DNA of 64,000 nucleotides from Gnetum montanum. Lineage: Eukaryota > Streptophyta > Gnetopsida > Gnetales > Gnetaceae. Below are positions 44,411 through 56,517 of this stretch, in pieces (the stretch's first letter is position 1; each line of letters opens with the position of its first letter). The translations under genes were made by a program, and so were the position numbers. The notes beneath the pieces are model-generated. The model did no database searches. It saw only the letters and a list, made by a program, of their open reading frames with translations, and was not told where the DNA came from. The DNA is taken from assembly GCA_015680685.1 (NCBI GenBank), contig MNCI01020885.1, positions 208,980 to 272,979 of the forward strand, given 5' to 3'.

Positions 44411-45244
44411 TTGGATGTATTTTATGTCTTAGTTTTTTGTTTTAAGTTATGATTTTGTCTATTGGTCACTAACTAGCTATGTTGTATTTCAAGCATCAAG
44501 AGACATTGTTGACCCCAATAGAAAGGGTGGAAATTACCCACCACTTCCTCCTCCAAACATCCCTTAGTAAAATCCATTAGCTTAGCTTGTTGTCTATTTT
44601 TTTTATTTTCACGTTGATAGCTATTATTAGTCAAGACTATGTTGTCAATGGTTGTTATTATTTTTTGACATTTTTTCCACACAATGTGATCATGGCTATG
44701 TATGTTATAAACACTTTAAATTTAAATTTGAAATTTTGGTTTTATTTTATACTATATATATCTATAGTTGTAGTAAATGTTGTGAATGGCTAGGTTGATG
44801 TTTTGGTTATAACATTAAAAAGCTAATCAATGCAGTAATAGGCTAAATGAAAAATAGAATAAAATATAATTAAATAGATGTTTTCTAGTTTTAATCATTG
44901 GTAGTGTAGGTTGTGTTGATTTTGCTAGTTTAGAGGCATGGTGGGCCATGTTGCATTATGGTTACTTTTCTAGTTTTAGGCCATGGGGGAACATGGTGCC
45001 AATTTAAGATCATAGTTGCTCATTGTTAAAGAGAAACCTATATTTTTTTGACAATTTCATATTTTAAGGCTTTTTTGATGTTTATAACATGATTAAAAGT
45101 AGGGAAAAAGAAAGGTTGTAACAAGTAAAAATGAAAATATAAGTATAAATAGGCTATATTCATAAAGAGTATAAAAAAAGTGCATAAAATGGTATAACAA
45201 ATTAAGAAAGAAAGCTTAGGCCATATGGCTATTGGTGCATATAG
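44411..45244. other. Right edge of region F, noncoding
   Basis: AT-rich. It contains GGCATGGTGGGCCATG and TTTTAGGCCATGGGGG motifs near 44930-44990, related to motifs near 35230-35300. No gene. Confidence 0.45.
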
Positions 45245-45960
45245 TCATAGGGGCATGGGATGAAAATAGTTAAGGTGAACTTCACTTGTGTAGATTCTTC
45301 CTAATCTCTGCAAGATTATGGAATGAGAAAGGTCTACTCTACACAAGCTCATATTCAACATCCCCTTCATTGACAATGTAAAAAGGAAGATCATCCCATT
45401 GCTTATTATTATCATCATTACCTTTCTTGGGTTGTTTCTCTCTCTTAGGTTGTTGAATTTCATGGCTAGAAGCTTCTTCTTGAAGCTTCACTTTAGATCC
45501 CTACTCTATGTTCATGTTGTTGATAGCTAAGGGAACCACGTTATCACCATGAATGATGATTTCACCTCCTTCATAAGGAAGATGAATTTCTTGATGGATG
45601 GATGAGGATATGGATTGTAACTAAGCCAACCAAGATCTTCTTAAGATAAGGTTGAACCCTAGTGTTTTCTCCATGATTAAGAAATTTGCAATTGTGGGGA
45701 CTTGCTCTCTTGCTACAAAGTCTAAGGAGATGGACTCCTTGATGGTAACCGTTGATCCTTTAAAATAATTAAGGGTACCTATTGATGTAGGGTGAATTTG
45801 CTCAGTTAGGTCCAAGCATTCAACAATGTTGCATGGGATGATGTTTGTTATAGCTCCATCATCAACATGCACCGTATGTCCTTTTAACTACACTACATGT
45901 ATGGTTATGAATAGAGGAGCCCTAGTTACTTATTTCACTATCATGAAATATCAAGGGTGT
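45245..45960 (-). pseudogene. Protease of element E
   Basis: Minus-strand frame 45621-45872 reads MHVDDGAITNIIPCNIVECL, TSIGTLNYFKGSTVTI, FVAREQVPTIANFLIM and FNLILRRSWLA. The first block is the aspartic protease active site (usual VDGGAS-N-MP, here VDDGAITNIIP) and the last the ILGRSWL motif, with glycine changed to arginine. After it, 45245-45600 reads as the charged linker of gypsy polyproteins (LPYEGGEIIIHGDN, REKQPKKGNDDNN). Pol then ceases at the edge of region F. Confidence 0.78.
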
Positions 45961-48916
45961 TGAATTCTCCTCCCTTAATGAGGAAGAAACCATCACTGCA
46001 TGGATGGATTCCTCATTAGAGTGCATGTCACTAATAGGAATGAAAGTTAACATTTTGACTAGTGCATCATGATGTGTGGTAGAAGTCATGATTAGCTTAT
46101 ACAAGCTTAGAGTTGTATTCTTTTGCTTGAGGGATTTCCTGACTTGGTCTATCACATTGAGGAAGTTTTTATTATTCATTGTGGGCTTATTGCCTCAGTT
46201 GTGCTTTACTTCCTCCATGTACCCAAAAATATGAACTTCAGTCCTAGGTTGTGTTTGTTGGGACTTTTCTTTGTTTTGGTTGGTGTCCTCTGCTGGCCTA
46301 TTGGTTGGAGTAGGTTAGTCAGAGGAGGTCATGGGTATAGCTGAAAGGGGAGTGGGATTTGGTGGATCCACTTCCTTTCATGCCTTTGTCTACTTATGAC
46401 CCTTGCTACCAAGCTTTTGTTTATGCTTCTTCCTTTTCTTAGTTGAAGTTTTTTGGCTATCATTTGTTGGTTATGATGAAGAAGCAATAGCATTAACCAC
46501 CATAAGAGGTCGTTGTGTAGTTGTTTGTGTTGTGGCTGGTTTGGTTATGTTAGGTTGATACATCCTAATGATAAAAGGATCCATTAGAGGCATTTATACT
46601 GATACTATTATGATAAAGGGGGATCTTGAGTTGGTGGAAGCTAAATAAACCCTTTCATCATAAGGGGGTACTCAGATAATGAATGGTTCTCTTGGGTATT
46701 TCCAATCATCATCAATGTTGACTGCTAAAATGACATAAGGGTTTTCATTAGAATTTAATAGATCTTTGTGGACTTGCATCAACTGATTTTGTGATCAAAT
46801 TAGATTGGAAGCATCTAAGACCAAATCCTCTATCTATCATCCTTTGTGGATCATCCTTCAATGTAAGGTGGAAGTCTATGTCATGATTAGGAAGTTGGTG
46901 ATAATGGAAAAAGTAGTCAAACTTGAAGTACTTAGGAAATTGAGGGTCATCTTTCATTACTCTAGTGAGGTCTTTGGCTATTTCATAAAGCCTATCATGC
47001 TTCTTTTGGGAAGCTTTAGATATCTATTTGTATTGAATATGCCTACTTTTCAAAAGTTCTTCTAATAACTTTGATGGTCTTAATGGCAACGTAGTATATT
47101 TGGATCTATCCTTTCTTTTGCGATTAGGTTTGATTATTGTCAATGTAATGGCCTCAAAGGTTGATGGTTGGTTGTTGTAGTCATTAGTGGGATCCTTGTG
47201 TGGGTTGGTCCTTGGCCCTTAGTTTGTGGTCTTTATTTCTTTGGCCACAATTGCTATAGCCACATTTTTTTGTTTGTTATTTTCTTTATCTCTTTGTGTA
47301 TGTTGATTTTTATATGCTATGTAGGACAAATCATGATCAGCCTCCATAGCATCCTCTATGTTCTTGGTTTGGGAAAATGCTTGGCTGAGAGACCATAGTT
47401 CAAGGTAGTAGAGTTTGGACTTGATAAAGTCATTAATAGTTTCCTTGAATATGGCTAAAATATGGGCTTCAACAATGGGCTCTAGTATTTCATTAAATAG
47501 TCCATTCCATCATTGGATGAACTTCTATATGAGTTCTAGGGATCCTTGCTTAAGCTTCAGAGTTGGTCAAGCATGGTATTGGGCCTCAAGTTATACTTAA
47601 AGTAATTAAAAAATTGGGTAATCAATTCCTCTAGAGAAAATATGGATCCCCTAGGTAATGCTTGGTACCAATCAAGTGCTTTCCCAGTTAAGGACATAGG
47701 GCAAATCCTCATGATGGTATGAGGCCATAGCTGTAAGTGTAAGCATTTGGATCAAAAGGTAATTAGGTGAGCATTGGGATCACCTTCTGCATTATACTTG
47801 CTAAATTAAGGAATAGGGACATGAGGAGGAAGTGTTAAGGATGGAACTATAGGAATGATGGGATCATCCTAGTAGAAGTCCATGATTTTGAATTTGTGAA
47901 GTGGAGGCTTTCAGCCTTTTCAACTCTTGTGTTAGGTCCTAGATCATCTAGAAGGCTTGATCTAGGCCTTGTGGTGGGCCTATTGGCTATGGGATTTGTA
48001 CATATGGTTGTGGCATTTGTTGCGAGGCTTGTGGCCTTGCTATGGATTGAAAGACAGAAGGGAGTGGTTACGTTATGGTTGTAGTTTGTGGCCCAAATAA
48101 AAAAAAGGATGTTTATGCTTGTACTTAAGGAAAAAATAGCATAAAGGGTGTGTGTGATCCCTAAGTTTCTTAGAGCCCCATGATGGATCCCACCTAGCTA
48201 GTTAATGGATTTGTGGTGGTAAAAACCACCATCAATGGTTGTACAAATTAAGGTTATGTGGAAAATGGCATAGATGTGTTATAGGTTGTTGCCAGTGGCA
48301 TTAATTGAGTTTGATATGTGGCTGTGACTAGCATGGGACTAGCTATGGTAGGGTAGGATGAAGTGGAAGATGGTGGCACCATGCCCATGGAGAAGATAAA
48401 AGTGTTAGAGGAAAGCACTGTGACCTTGGAACATGTTTGTTGGAACAATCCTCCTAAGATGTTTTTGAGCTTAGATTCTATCCTAAATTCATCCTCCTCC
48501 TCTTGTTGTTATTTTAAGCTATGCTTGTCATCTTCCTCTTCCATCATAATCAGTTAAGCTAGGATGTTGGCATAGATATTAGTTAGAGATATTTGATCAT
48601 ACAAGTAATGGACATACTCTTTCCCATCTTGATGTACAAGCTCAAACTTCCTTTTTGGCTCTACTTCCACACATGGAATCATGAGGCCAACCTACATTTT
48701 AATGCAAATGTAGTAATAACGATCTTCATTTATGGACATAAAGTTAGGACTTTTTACTCTAACCCTCAAAGATCACCTACACTCGATGACGACAAGTTCT
48801 TTGGAATCATAGACCCTCATGGCTTGTTAGCTAGGACCTTCACTAGTAAGGATGAAGGGAAATTTGGTAGACTATTGAAAAGGCATGTCTATTTTGTCAT
48901 AAATGGCTTGAAATAA
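45961..48916 (-). pseudogene. Gag of element E
   Basis: Long minus-strand frame of the capsid protein. Near 48600-48916 reading KSPNFMSINEDRYYYICIKM and FELVHQDGKEYVHYLYDQIS; near 48540 an acidic MEEEDDKHSLK; 47770-47830 has FSKYNAEGDPNAHL and 47640-47720 has SLTGKALDWYQALPRGSIFS, then LEELITQFFNYFKYNL. These are the KYDGKGDP and LTGxALxWY motifs of plant gypsy capsid proteins. A C-terminal basic region with AIVAKEIKTTN-like text follows to about 46800, then PQFPKYFKFDYFFHYHQLPN near 46900 and a Ser, Thr, His-rich tail. Stops are common. The length (about 980 codons) is large, in keeping with Ogre-like elements. Confidence 0.7.
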
Positions 48917-49862
48917 ACTATAAATGGCAAAGAAAAAGTGAATTTTAGTGAACGGAATTTAAAAATATTTAAAAGGAACCAAAAACCACTAAAAATGAAG
49001 TACTTACTATAATNGGGGGGGGGTGTAAAATATGGGGTTTTACCCCTTTACCAAGAATGGAAGGTTGGAAAAGTTGGTGTTAAGCCTCATCCATGTTGGC
49101 CTCCCAACTACCTCTATGTTGCATATGATAGTAAGGAAAGAAGGGGGATGAGATGATGAGAATATTACACCTTCTAATCCAATGTTAATTGAGAGGGAAA
49201 GTTCTAAAACCAAAATGGAAAGTTGGTAAAAAGCTTCACCAACACTAGCCCACTAATTGCCTCTACACTATGCATGGTAGGGGGGAAGAAGGGAAGTGAG
49301 ATTATGGGAATCTCACATAGGCTGAAAACCAAAGTAGAAAGTTGGGTTTTTTCCACTAAAGCTAGTTTTAGCAAGCTTCCAATTTTATTAGCTTAGAAAT
49401 ATGGAGGGAAATCCAACTTCCAAAAGTTTGATGATTTTTGGAAGGGTTGCATCACCCACTTTGGAAACTAAAAAATGTTCTTAGCAAAAAGAAGAAATAG
49501 GGGAAAAGATATCAACACTGGCTTTAGGCTGAAAACTTCACAACAAGTATTATGGAAAACCACCACCCAACCACCTATAACTTCTATGCTATAGTATCTG
49601 TCACAAGGGAGAAGGGGCAGGATTGGTCTTTTAAAGGTTTTATTGTGCTCCCAATGTGGGCCTTGAAATTCATAGAAACTACTATGAAAATCTTGAAAAT
49701 CCAAACACCTACAACTTCCATGCTAGGCTTTGATTCCAAGGGGATGGTTACAATGTTTTTTGATGCAAAAATTCAAAGGTTTTAAAGCAAAAAATTACAA
49801 ATTCTAGGATGATCAACAACATTGAAATTGATGGTCACAAGATTGGATGTAGAAATCAAGTG
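48917..49862 (-). other. Leader of element E
   Basis: No gene. Two or three loosely repeated segments share AAAGTTGG, CCTCTA-GCTATGC and GGGAAGAAGGG text. A run of nine G follows the N at 49014. Confidence 0.5.
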
Positions 49863-49885
49863 AAGGCCCTCCTTCTAATGGTAAG
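49863..49885 (-). other. Primer-binding site region of element E
   Basis: The minus strand reads TTACCATTAGAAGGAGGGCC a few bases after the 5' LTR. The TAGAAGGAGGG core is like the GCTAGAAGGAGGG primer sites common in gypsy elements; the first bases are degraded. Confidence 0.5.
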
Positions 49886-49893
49886 AAAATTTT

Positions 49894-51106
49894 TGTGACT
49901 AGAAAAATCAATCACTGGAAGAACCGATGGATCTGGTGTAGCAATCCTCAACCCATGAATCCCCAAGGCCTTCAAAAAAATGAGACTCGAGGTTCCTTAG
50001 CTAGTCTAGCAAATCAACTAGGAACTTATGAAATGCAAAACAAGGTAATAAAAAATAATAACAAATCTAAATAATGCATAGAAAATAAATGAATATATTT
50101 TTCACACAAAACCCAGAACTTAAAACTTTATTGAGAAAGAATAAAAAATGAGCTAGAGAAATGTGTACAAATGGTGCTTGAGTGGGCATTATGGGAAGTT
50201 GCTTTGGATGGGGGTTCAAGGTTTGTTGAAGTTGATGTAGTCAACTCCACAAGCCAAATTTCTTGCCACTCATGATGCTATTGAACCTTCAGTGCTACTA
50301 CTCCAAATCTACAAAATTAGCTATGATAGAGGCTGAGGAGTGTGAAGAATCCAAGTTACCTAAGTGCTCTACACTGGGAGTCGAGAATCGGAGGAGTGCA
50401 ATGTGGAGCTTGAAACTTCACAAATTTCAAAGAAGGTTAAAAACTCACAAAGTCATAGGGTTTCCATGCTAGGTTCAAGAGAATGCAAGTGTGGAAACTT
50501 ACAGGAACTCTTGAGTGCTTGAAAATTCACAAGTGAAGAACTATGACCGAATTACTTAACTATGTAAAAATTGTATAACCAATGCCAATAGTATAGGATT
50601 ACAAAAGCCTAGAACCTTGAAAAGAATTGTTGAACCATGTAAAAAAATTGCTAAACCCATAGATGGCGTTTGATGTTGGTTTTTATAGGTTTTATTTCAT
50701 GAATGGTACTACAAAATGGATGTAATTTGTTGCATAATGGCTACAAATTGGCTACCAATTTGCCACAAATTTCTATCTCGTATAGGTGAGATAGATGCCC
50801 AAGTTTGGGGCTTACTATATATGGTAAGTGCCTCTCCCATGGTCATTTTATTTACCATAAATAGTAATAGGGACACACTTTCTATGCTGGAAATGAATCT
50901 TCCATGCTAAGCCTTCTACCATCCTTGCTAGAGTGGTTACTTAATGTTGGAGTGTATGGAGTGATAAAATTTGCTTCTTGTGGCTTCCATGTTAGGGTCA
51001 TGTAGTTTCCACACTTGAGGAGGTGGGGGGCATGGGGAAGTTTCCAAGTTGAGGGGAAACCCCCTTACTCCTTCACAATAGGATTAGGTGAGATTTACCC
51101 CTTTCA
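49894..51106 (-). repeat. Element E 5' LTR
   Basis: Starts TGTGACTAGAAAAATC and ends GATTTACCCCTTTCA on the plus strand. It is collinear with 29837-31028 and followed by ATTAT. Confidence 0.8.
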
Positions 51107-51111
51107 ATTAT

Positions 51112-52391
51112 TTCGAGTAACCTACTATATGGACTATATAGACTAAGTGACTTGATAAAATAGAAATATTTAATGACTCATAGTATTTGACAAGGTTATT
51201 TGAGTTTCTATTACAATAGCCAATTGTAGATTCATATCCAAGCCTAATCATTTCAACAATCACAACAACAAAAAAACATTTAAACTTATTTTTCTTAATA
51301 ACCACTGAGTTTATTTGGAGGTATTTAGGCCTTAGTGTTGTGAGGGACTAGCAAGCACCTACATCCTATTTGAAGAAATACCTTTGTTTCTCATGACCCC
51401 AGTCATAAGATAGAAGGAAAAATGTTGGCAATCCCAAATGATCACCAACAACATGACAAAAAAACAAAATAAACTAGTAAAGCTTAATGTAGCCTTATGT
51501 TCCTGGCGGTAATGGTTCCTCCATCAACTTCTTTCATTTGTCATTAAGATTTTGAAATTGATAGTGGTTGATTAGCACTCAAAGATTATCTTCCTCTAAT
51601 CATGAATCATGTACCATCTAGGTAAGTTTGACAATGTTGGTTAGATTCAATACCTCCCATGGGCATGGCAGCTATTGAAACATTTTATTTGTTTTTATGT
51701 ACCAAGCTACAAACTATCTTCTTTCTTCTTCAAATGCTCTAGCCACTTTTCATAATTCTTAGTATTCCATCATTCATTAGACCAAGTTTGCTACTACATC
51801 CTTTTAATCTTAGTAGCCTTCCTTGACCACTTCGAGCTTGAAGTTTACAATGTTTAATTTCTATTATGCATCCTTTCTATTCATAAACTCTTTCTCATAT
51901 AGCACATACATTGTGGCCACTTATTACTCCAATTTTTTCCTAGATCTTCCTGTTATGAGCATGGCTAGATTAGCATACCAAAGGATTGCTAACCCCATGC
52001 ATTCCTTGAGGTCTTAGATCTATAGGACTTTGTTTTTATACATCAACTTGGTGGACATGGATGAGACCATATAAGATTAACTACCAATCAAGTGTTTGCA
52101 TTGTGATTGAATTGATTTTGGCTTCGGCTATTTGGATTTCATTCTCATTAGTTTATTTGTACATTCCCACATAGTCCTTGAAGTGTTAGTTGAGTCTTTC
52201 ATTCTTTTTTGCCTCATTTTGCCATGTGATGATTTCAATTGCTAAGTTTTGGTAGATATTGTAGACTTCTTCCATTGATAGGAGTCTATTCTCTTTGGCC
52301 AATTTTCTCATATTTTGGTTTACTTTGGTGAATTGTTCTCCTAACTAATGGATGCTTTCTTCGAGAAAATTATTTTGTTTTCTATATCGTT
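51112..52391 (-). pseudogene. Element D, downstream part: C-terminal ORF2 coiled coil and 3' end
   Basis: Minus-strand reading from 52391 leftwards gives QFTKVNQNMRKLAKENRLLS, MEEVYNIYQNLAIEIITWQN, EAKKNERLN and NENEIQIAEAKINSI. These match B's ORF2 near 19620-19850 (FIRVNQDVSHLAREN, VEEVRAIRQKSTIEISAWQN, EAKRHEKLKEHF). The reading decays towards 51500, and 51112-51500 shows nothing recognisable. No LTR or purine tract for D is found before element E begins, so its 3' end is lost or unrecognised. This half was separated from the N-terminal half by the insertion of element C. Confidence 0.65.
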
Positions 52392-53223
52392 TGATGAGCA
52401 ACGAGGTACCCTTACAGCCAACCATATGAATCACAAATCGTTCACACATGATTTAGTCAAATTCCATAGATGGGACTAGTTGTGGCATATAGATTGCTAT
52501 GCCTTAATTATAGTCCGCTATCTTCCCACTTGGACTAGTGATAGCTTTGTCATGTATGGTTTAGTCTAGAGTGAAGCATATGATTTTTATTATTTTATAT
52601 TTTATTGTTCTATGATTAACAATAGGTTGAAACTCAATTTATAATTAATTCAACTAATCCAATTGCTAATTAATAATCTACTATCCTAACATAACTATCT
52701 GATCCCACTTCCTATGCACATCCCGAACACATATAACACTACTAGGTTACCAAACGTTAAGCATTATTGGGATTACCAAGAGTCATACACATGCTCAAAC
52801 AAATTGTACTTATGTGCTTAATTAATTAACAGGCATGAAAATGTAAATATTAACTAAGTACATGAAAAGTAAATTGCATGGAAAGTAAATCTAATCTAAG
52901 TCAAAGTGTTATGATGAATAAGAATCAATCTTGATCTTATTTTTGCTCATGGAATATGTCTAGGTACCTTGCCAATCAAATAAGACTTCATACAACTAAC
53001 TCAAGTCCACTCTGTGGGCACTCACTAACTGTTCTCTAAGATTATGAAATAAAATTGTAAGAATTTGGCTACCCTATTAACAAAACTATGAAAAACTAAC
53101 GCAAAACCATCTAAAAAACTAGAGCCTAAGCGCTATATTTATAGGCTAGTGTATATACCCTGATGTTGCATACTTGACATCATGTACCTGATGTCAGAGC
53201 AGAGGGAAAATAGCAATTCATCA
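52392..53223 (-). repeat. Element C 3' LTR
   Basis: Plus-strand start TGATGAGCAACGAGGTAC, end AGCAATTCATCA. Collinear with 57599-58378 and related to the LTR of A read in reverse. Confidence 0.88.
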
Positions 53224-53235
53224 TACCCCCATGAT
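53224..53235 (-). other. Polypurine tract of element C
   Basis: TACCCCCATGA on the plus strand, that is TCATGGGGGTA on the minus strand, identical to B's tract. Confidence 0.75.
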
Positions 53236-53720
53236 TGAATGAAAACTCATCCTCAAGTATAGAAGAGGAGGAACAAGTTCTTTACAACTACTATATTGGG
53301 TAGGTATGAGATTATTGACTAACACTAACTAATAACTAACTCTGAGTGCCACATTACAAAATTTTATTCAACTGGATGTATACAAAATGATAGAGTGACA
53401 AAAAGACTTGATAGACTTTGAAGATTACAAAGTTTGCAAAGGTCTTCAAGAATTTGCTAAAGATGATTCTTCATGTTGTTGCTAGTGGTGGCAAATTTTT
53501 AACCTTGATTATTATGTCGATGCTTCTCTAGTCATGTAGATCATTCTTGAAGGGTGGAATGAAATTTCTTCTCATTATCCCATGAATCTAGCAAACATGC
53601 AAAGCTTGAGCTACTATCTTGTATGTGCTATGATGTGTTCATGGGCACATCCTATGTTGTCCTTCTCTTGGCTTTGTTTCCACACCTGGCAAAAGACCTC
53701 CTTCCTTAGATGTTTCTTTT
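53236..53720 (-). other. 3' noncoding DNA of element C
   Basis: Resembles the last 250 bases before B's and A's 3' LTR (block CTCATCCTCAAGTATAGAAG and a GAGGAACAAGTTCTTTAC block at 53250-53284). No coding content seen. Confidence 0.55.
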
Positions 53721-55063
53721 AGCATCACCTGCAGTCACCAAAGGATCAACATGAGTTTTGGTAAATTTTTTCTTAATAATTAACCCTTTTCAGATCCCTT
53801 ATTTTTCTTTTAAGCACAAAGTGATTACATCATACTATGCCCAAATCTATGAGATAACTAAAATCATCAAGCTACTCACATTATTTTGATCAAATACTAT
53901 TAGTTACCATGATGTTCAAAAGGATGTTGGAAAAATTTCAAAAATTTTAAAGCAGGCATCCCTAGCCCCCATGACTAATAAGCATAACTCTAGAAGCACA
54001 TAGGTGTTTGAATAACTAAAACCAATGGTCTAATTCAGAAGATGACCAAGAAATATTAATGGATATGAAAATAGAAAAGTTGGAAAAATTAATGAAATAG
54101 ATGAGAAGTAGTCCAAAAATCATGCATAAATTTAGAGAAACCATCATTGATGTTTTGGAAGATGTGAAGGTTGGTTCAAAGCCATGATCAATAAAAGTTA
54201 TGCAAGTGGGTCCTCCCCAAAGTAGGCTCTTGCCACAATGCCCTTGCATAACCACTTCTATAGATGTCCATGGGCACTTGAGAAGTTAAAAGTAGACCAT
54301 GCCTTTATTCCAAACAATACACAACTACCATTGTTAGGATGTTGCACTATACTACATAAAACCAAAAGGCTCATAATCATAGGCAGTAGTGAGGTGAATA
54401 ATGGAATGAGAAGGGATTGTAGAGATCAAGATGTGAGGTACCTAACCATGTCCACAACAAGTTCTTGTGACAAGTGTGATTAAAATGATCAACATATCTA
54501 TCCATCCAAGTTCAGACCAAGTCCATACCATGAACAATGGCCTCGCATTGATGTGTTCCTTCTTACCGACCATCATGAATCCATAACCACCACAAAGAGC
54601 AATAATCACTCCAAAAAAAATGAAGAAAAGAGAAGAAGGAAGGAAGGGCCTTAGTTAGAGGGACATCTTCAAGCATGGGTAACATGTCTTTCCAACCCTA
54701 TAACCAATGCTTGTAGCCTGTTATTATTTCTAAGGGGTGTGCTTTGAATTCCCATTATTATTTTTGTATTTCTTTTCTTTTCTTCTTTTTTTTGTGTTTT
54801 TTTTTTGTTTTTTATTTTTGTTTTTTGAATGGGAATCATACTAGGCAAAGACAAAGCTTCCTTTTTATTGGTCGATGGGTGAGTGATGATACATTCCAAG
54901 AGGAGTCATAAACCACAAGAAGGAAGTCAAGAAGAGACCCCAACAAGGTCCCTTGAGGTCACACCCTTTGCCATTCCCACTTGGTCATTCCCTCTTTTTT
55001 GAAGATCTAGTAATCATTGATTAATTTTAGTTTCATATAATAAGAACCAAATTATTTCCATGA
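53721..55063. repeat. Inverted repeat, left arm (1343 bp)
   Basis: From AGCATCACCTGCAG to TTATTTCCATGA, ending right at the N at 55064. It is the reverse complement of 55174-56516 with very few differences. In minus-strand orientation it contains the conserved noncoding module, so this arm fits the direction of element C. Confidence 0.95.
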
Positions 55064-55173
55064 NCTGTATTGATTTTTTTGTGTTATGCTATCAAGATGA
55101 TTGGGTAAGTAACTATGTGAAGCAGTGAGACCACCTCATCCATCTCTTTAGTTCTCTAAATAAAACATCTTTT
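55064..55173. other. Spacer of the inverted repeat
   Basis: One N and 109 bases, present once. It contains the CAGTGAGACCACCTCATCC start of the noncoding module, in plus-strand sense. Confidence 0.9.
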
Positions 55174-56516
55174 TCATGGAAATAATTTGGTTCTTATTAT
55201 ATGAAACTAAAATTAATCAATGATTACTAGATCTTCAAAAAAGAGGGAATGACCAAGTGGGAATGGCAAAGGGTGTGACCTCAAGGGACCTTGTTGGGGT
55301 CTCTTCTTGACTTCCTTCTTGTGGTTTATGACTCCTCTTGGAATGTATCATCACTCACCCATCGACCAATAAAAAGGAAGCTTTGTCTTTGCCTAGTATG
55401 ATTCCCATTCAAAAAACAAAAATAAAAAACAAAAAAAAAACACAAAAAAAAGAAGAAAAGAAAAGAAATACAAAAATAATAATGGGAATTCAAAGCACAC
55501 CCCTTAGAAATAATAACAGGCTACAAGCATTGGTTATAGGGTTGGAAAGACATGTTACCCATGCTTGAAGATGTCCCTCTAACTAAGGCCCTTCCTTCCT
55601 TCTTCTCTTTTCTTCATTTTTTTTGGAGTGATTATTGCTCTTTGTGGTGGTTATGGATTCATGATGGTCGGTAAGAAGGAACACATCAATGCGAGGTCAT
55701 TGTTCATGGTATGGACTTGGTCTGAACTTGGATGGATAGATATGTTGATCATTTTAATCACACTTGTCACAAGAACTTGTTGTGGACATGGTTAGGTACC
55801 TCACATCTTGATCTCTACAATCCCTTCTCATTCCATTATTCACCTCACTACTGCCTATGATTATGAGCCTTTTGGTTTTATGTAGTATAGTGCAACATCC
55901 TAACAATGGTAGTTGTGTATTGTTTGGAATAAAGGCATGGTCTACTTTTAACTTCTCAAGTGCCCATGGACATCTATAGAAGTGGTTATGCAAGGGCATT
56001 GTGGCAAGAGCCTACTTTGGGGAGGACCCACTTGCATAACTTTTATTGATCATGGCTTTGAACCAACCTTCACATCTTCCAAAACATCAATGATGGTTTC
56101 TCTAAATTTATGCATGATTTTTGGACTACTTCTCATCTATTTCATTAATTTTTCCAAATTTTCTATTTTCATATCCATTAATATTTCTTGGTCATCTTCT
56201 GAATTAGACGATTGGTTTTAGTTATTCAAACACCTATGTGCTTCTAGAGTTATGCTTATTAGTCATGGGGGCTAGGGATGCCTGCTTTAAAATTTTTGAA
56301 ATTTTTCCAACATCCTTTTGAACATCATGGTAACTAATAGTATTTGATCAAAATAATGTGAGTAGCTTGATGATTTTAGTTATCTCATAGATTTGGGCAT
56401 AGTATGATGTAATCACTTTGTGCTTAAAAGAAAAATAAGGGATCTGAAAAGGGTTAATTATTAAGAAAAAATTTACCAAAACTCATGTTGATCCTTTGGT
56501 GACTGCAGGTGATGCT
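55174..56516. repeat. Inverted repeat, right arm (1343 bp)
   Basis: From TCATGGAAATAATTTGG to CAGGTGATGCT, ending right at the N at 56517. Same length as the left arm and almost identical, but its noncoding module runs in plus-strand sense, against the direction of element C. Short frames inside (for example a Lys-rich 76-codon frame at 55338) are also in the left arm and are not genes. Confidence 0.95.
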
Positions 56517-56517
56517 N

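Larger units (their letters stand above)
34976..45244. other. Region F: 10 kb between protease and RT of element E
   Basis: E's pol breaks off at both edges. F holds, from left to right, AT-rich DNA with CCTTAGTGGGCCATG motifs (35200-35600), a tandem array (35660-38680), unassigned AT-rich DNA (38700-39900), a second repeat cluster (39940-40910), and a plus-strand coding remnant (40927-44410). The CTAG-TTTAAGGCC-GGCCATG type motif occurs near both edges and in E itself. I found no LTRs or target duplication. Options are a nested non-autonomous element that lost its ends, or a greatly enlarged Ogre-type intron, which lies between protease and RT in that lineage. Confidence 0.55.
29837..51106 (-). 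mobile_element. Element E: Tat/Ogre-like Ty3/gypsy retrotransposon
   Basis: A minus-strand element spanning 21 kb. From right to left: 5' LTR (49894-51106), primer site, leader, gag (to about 45960), protease (45600-45960), then region F (about 34976-45244), then RT, RNase H, an extra archaeal-type RNase H and integrase (34975-31600), and the 3' LTR. The second RNase H is the hallmark of the Tat/Ogre lineage. The 4/5 target duplication GTTAT/ATTAT supports the outer edges. Everything is heavily mutated. Confidence 0.8.

Noticed and set aside
48593-48916. Plus-strand 107-codon frame
   Set aside because: The minus strand of the same segment gives a better reading continuous with element E's gag, so this is a shadow.
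54669-55568. Pair of identical Lys-rich frames on opposite strands
   Set aside because: They lie in the two arms of the inverted repeat, in a poly-A/poly-T rich noncoding module, and have no homologue in A, B or D.
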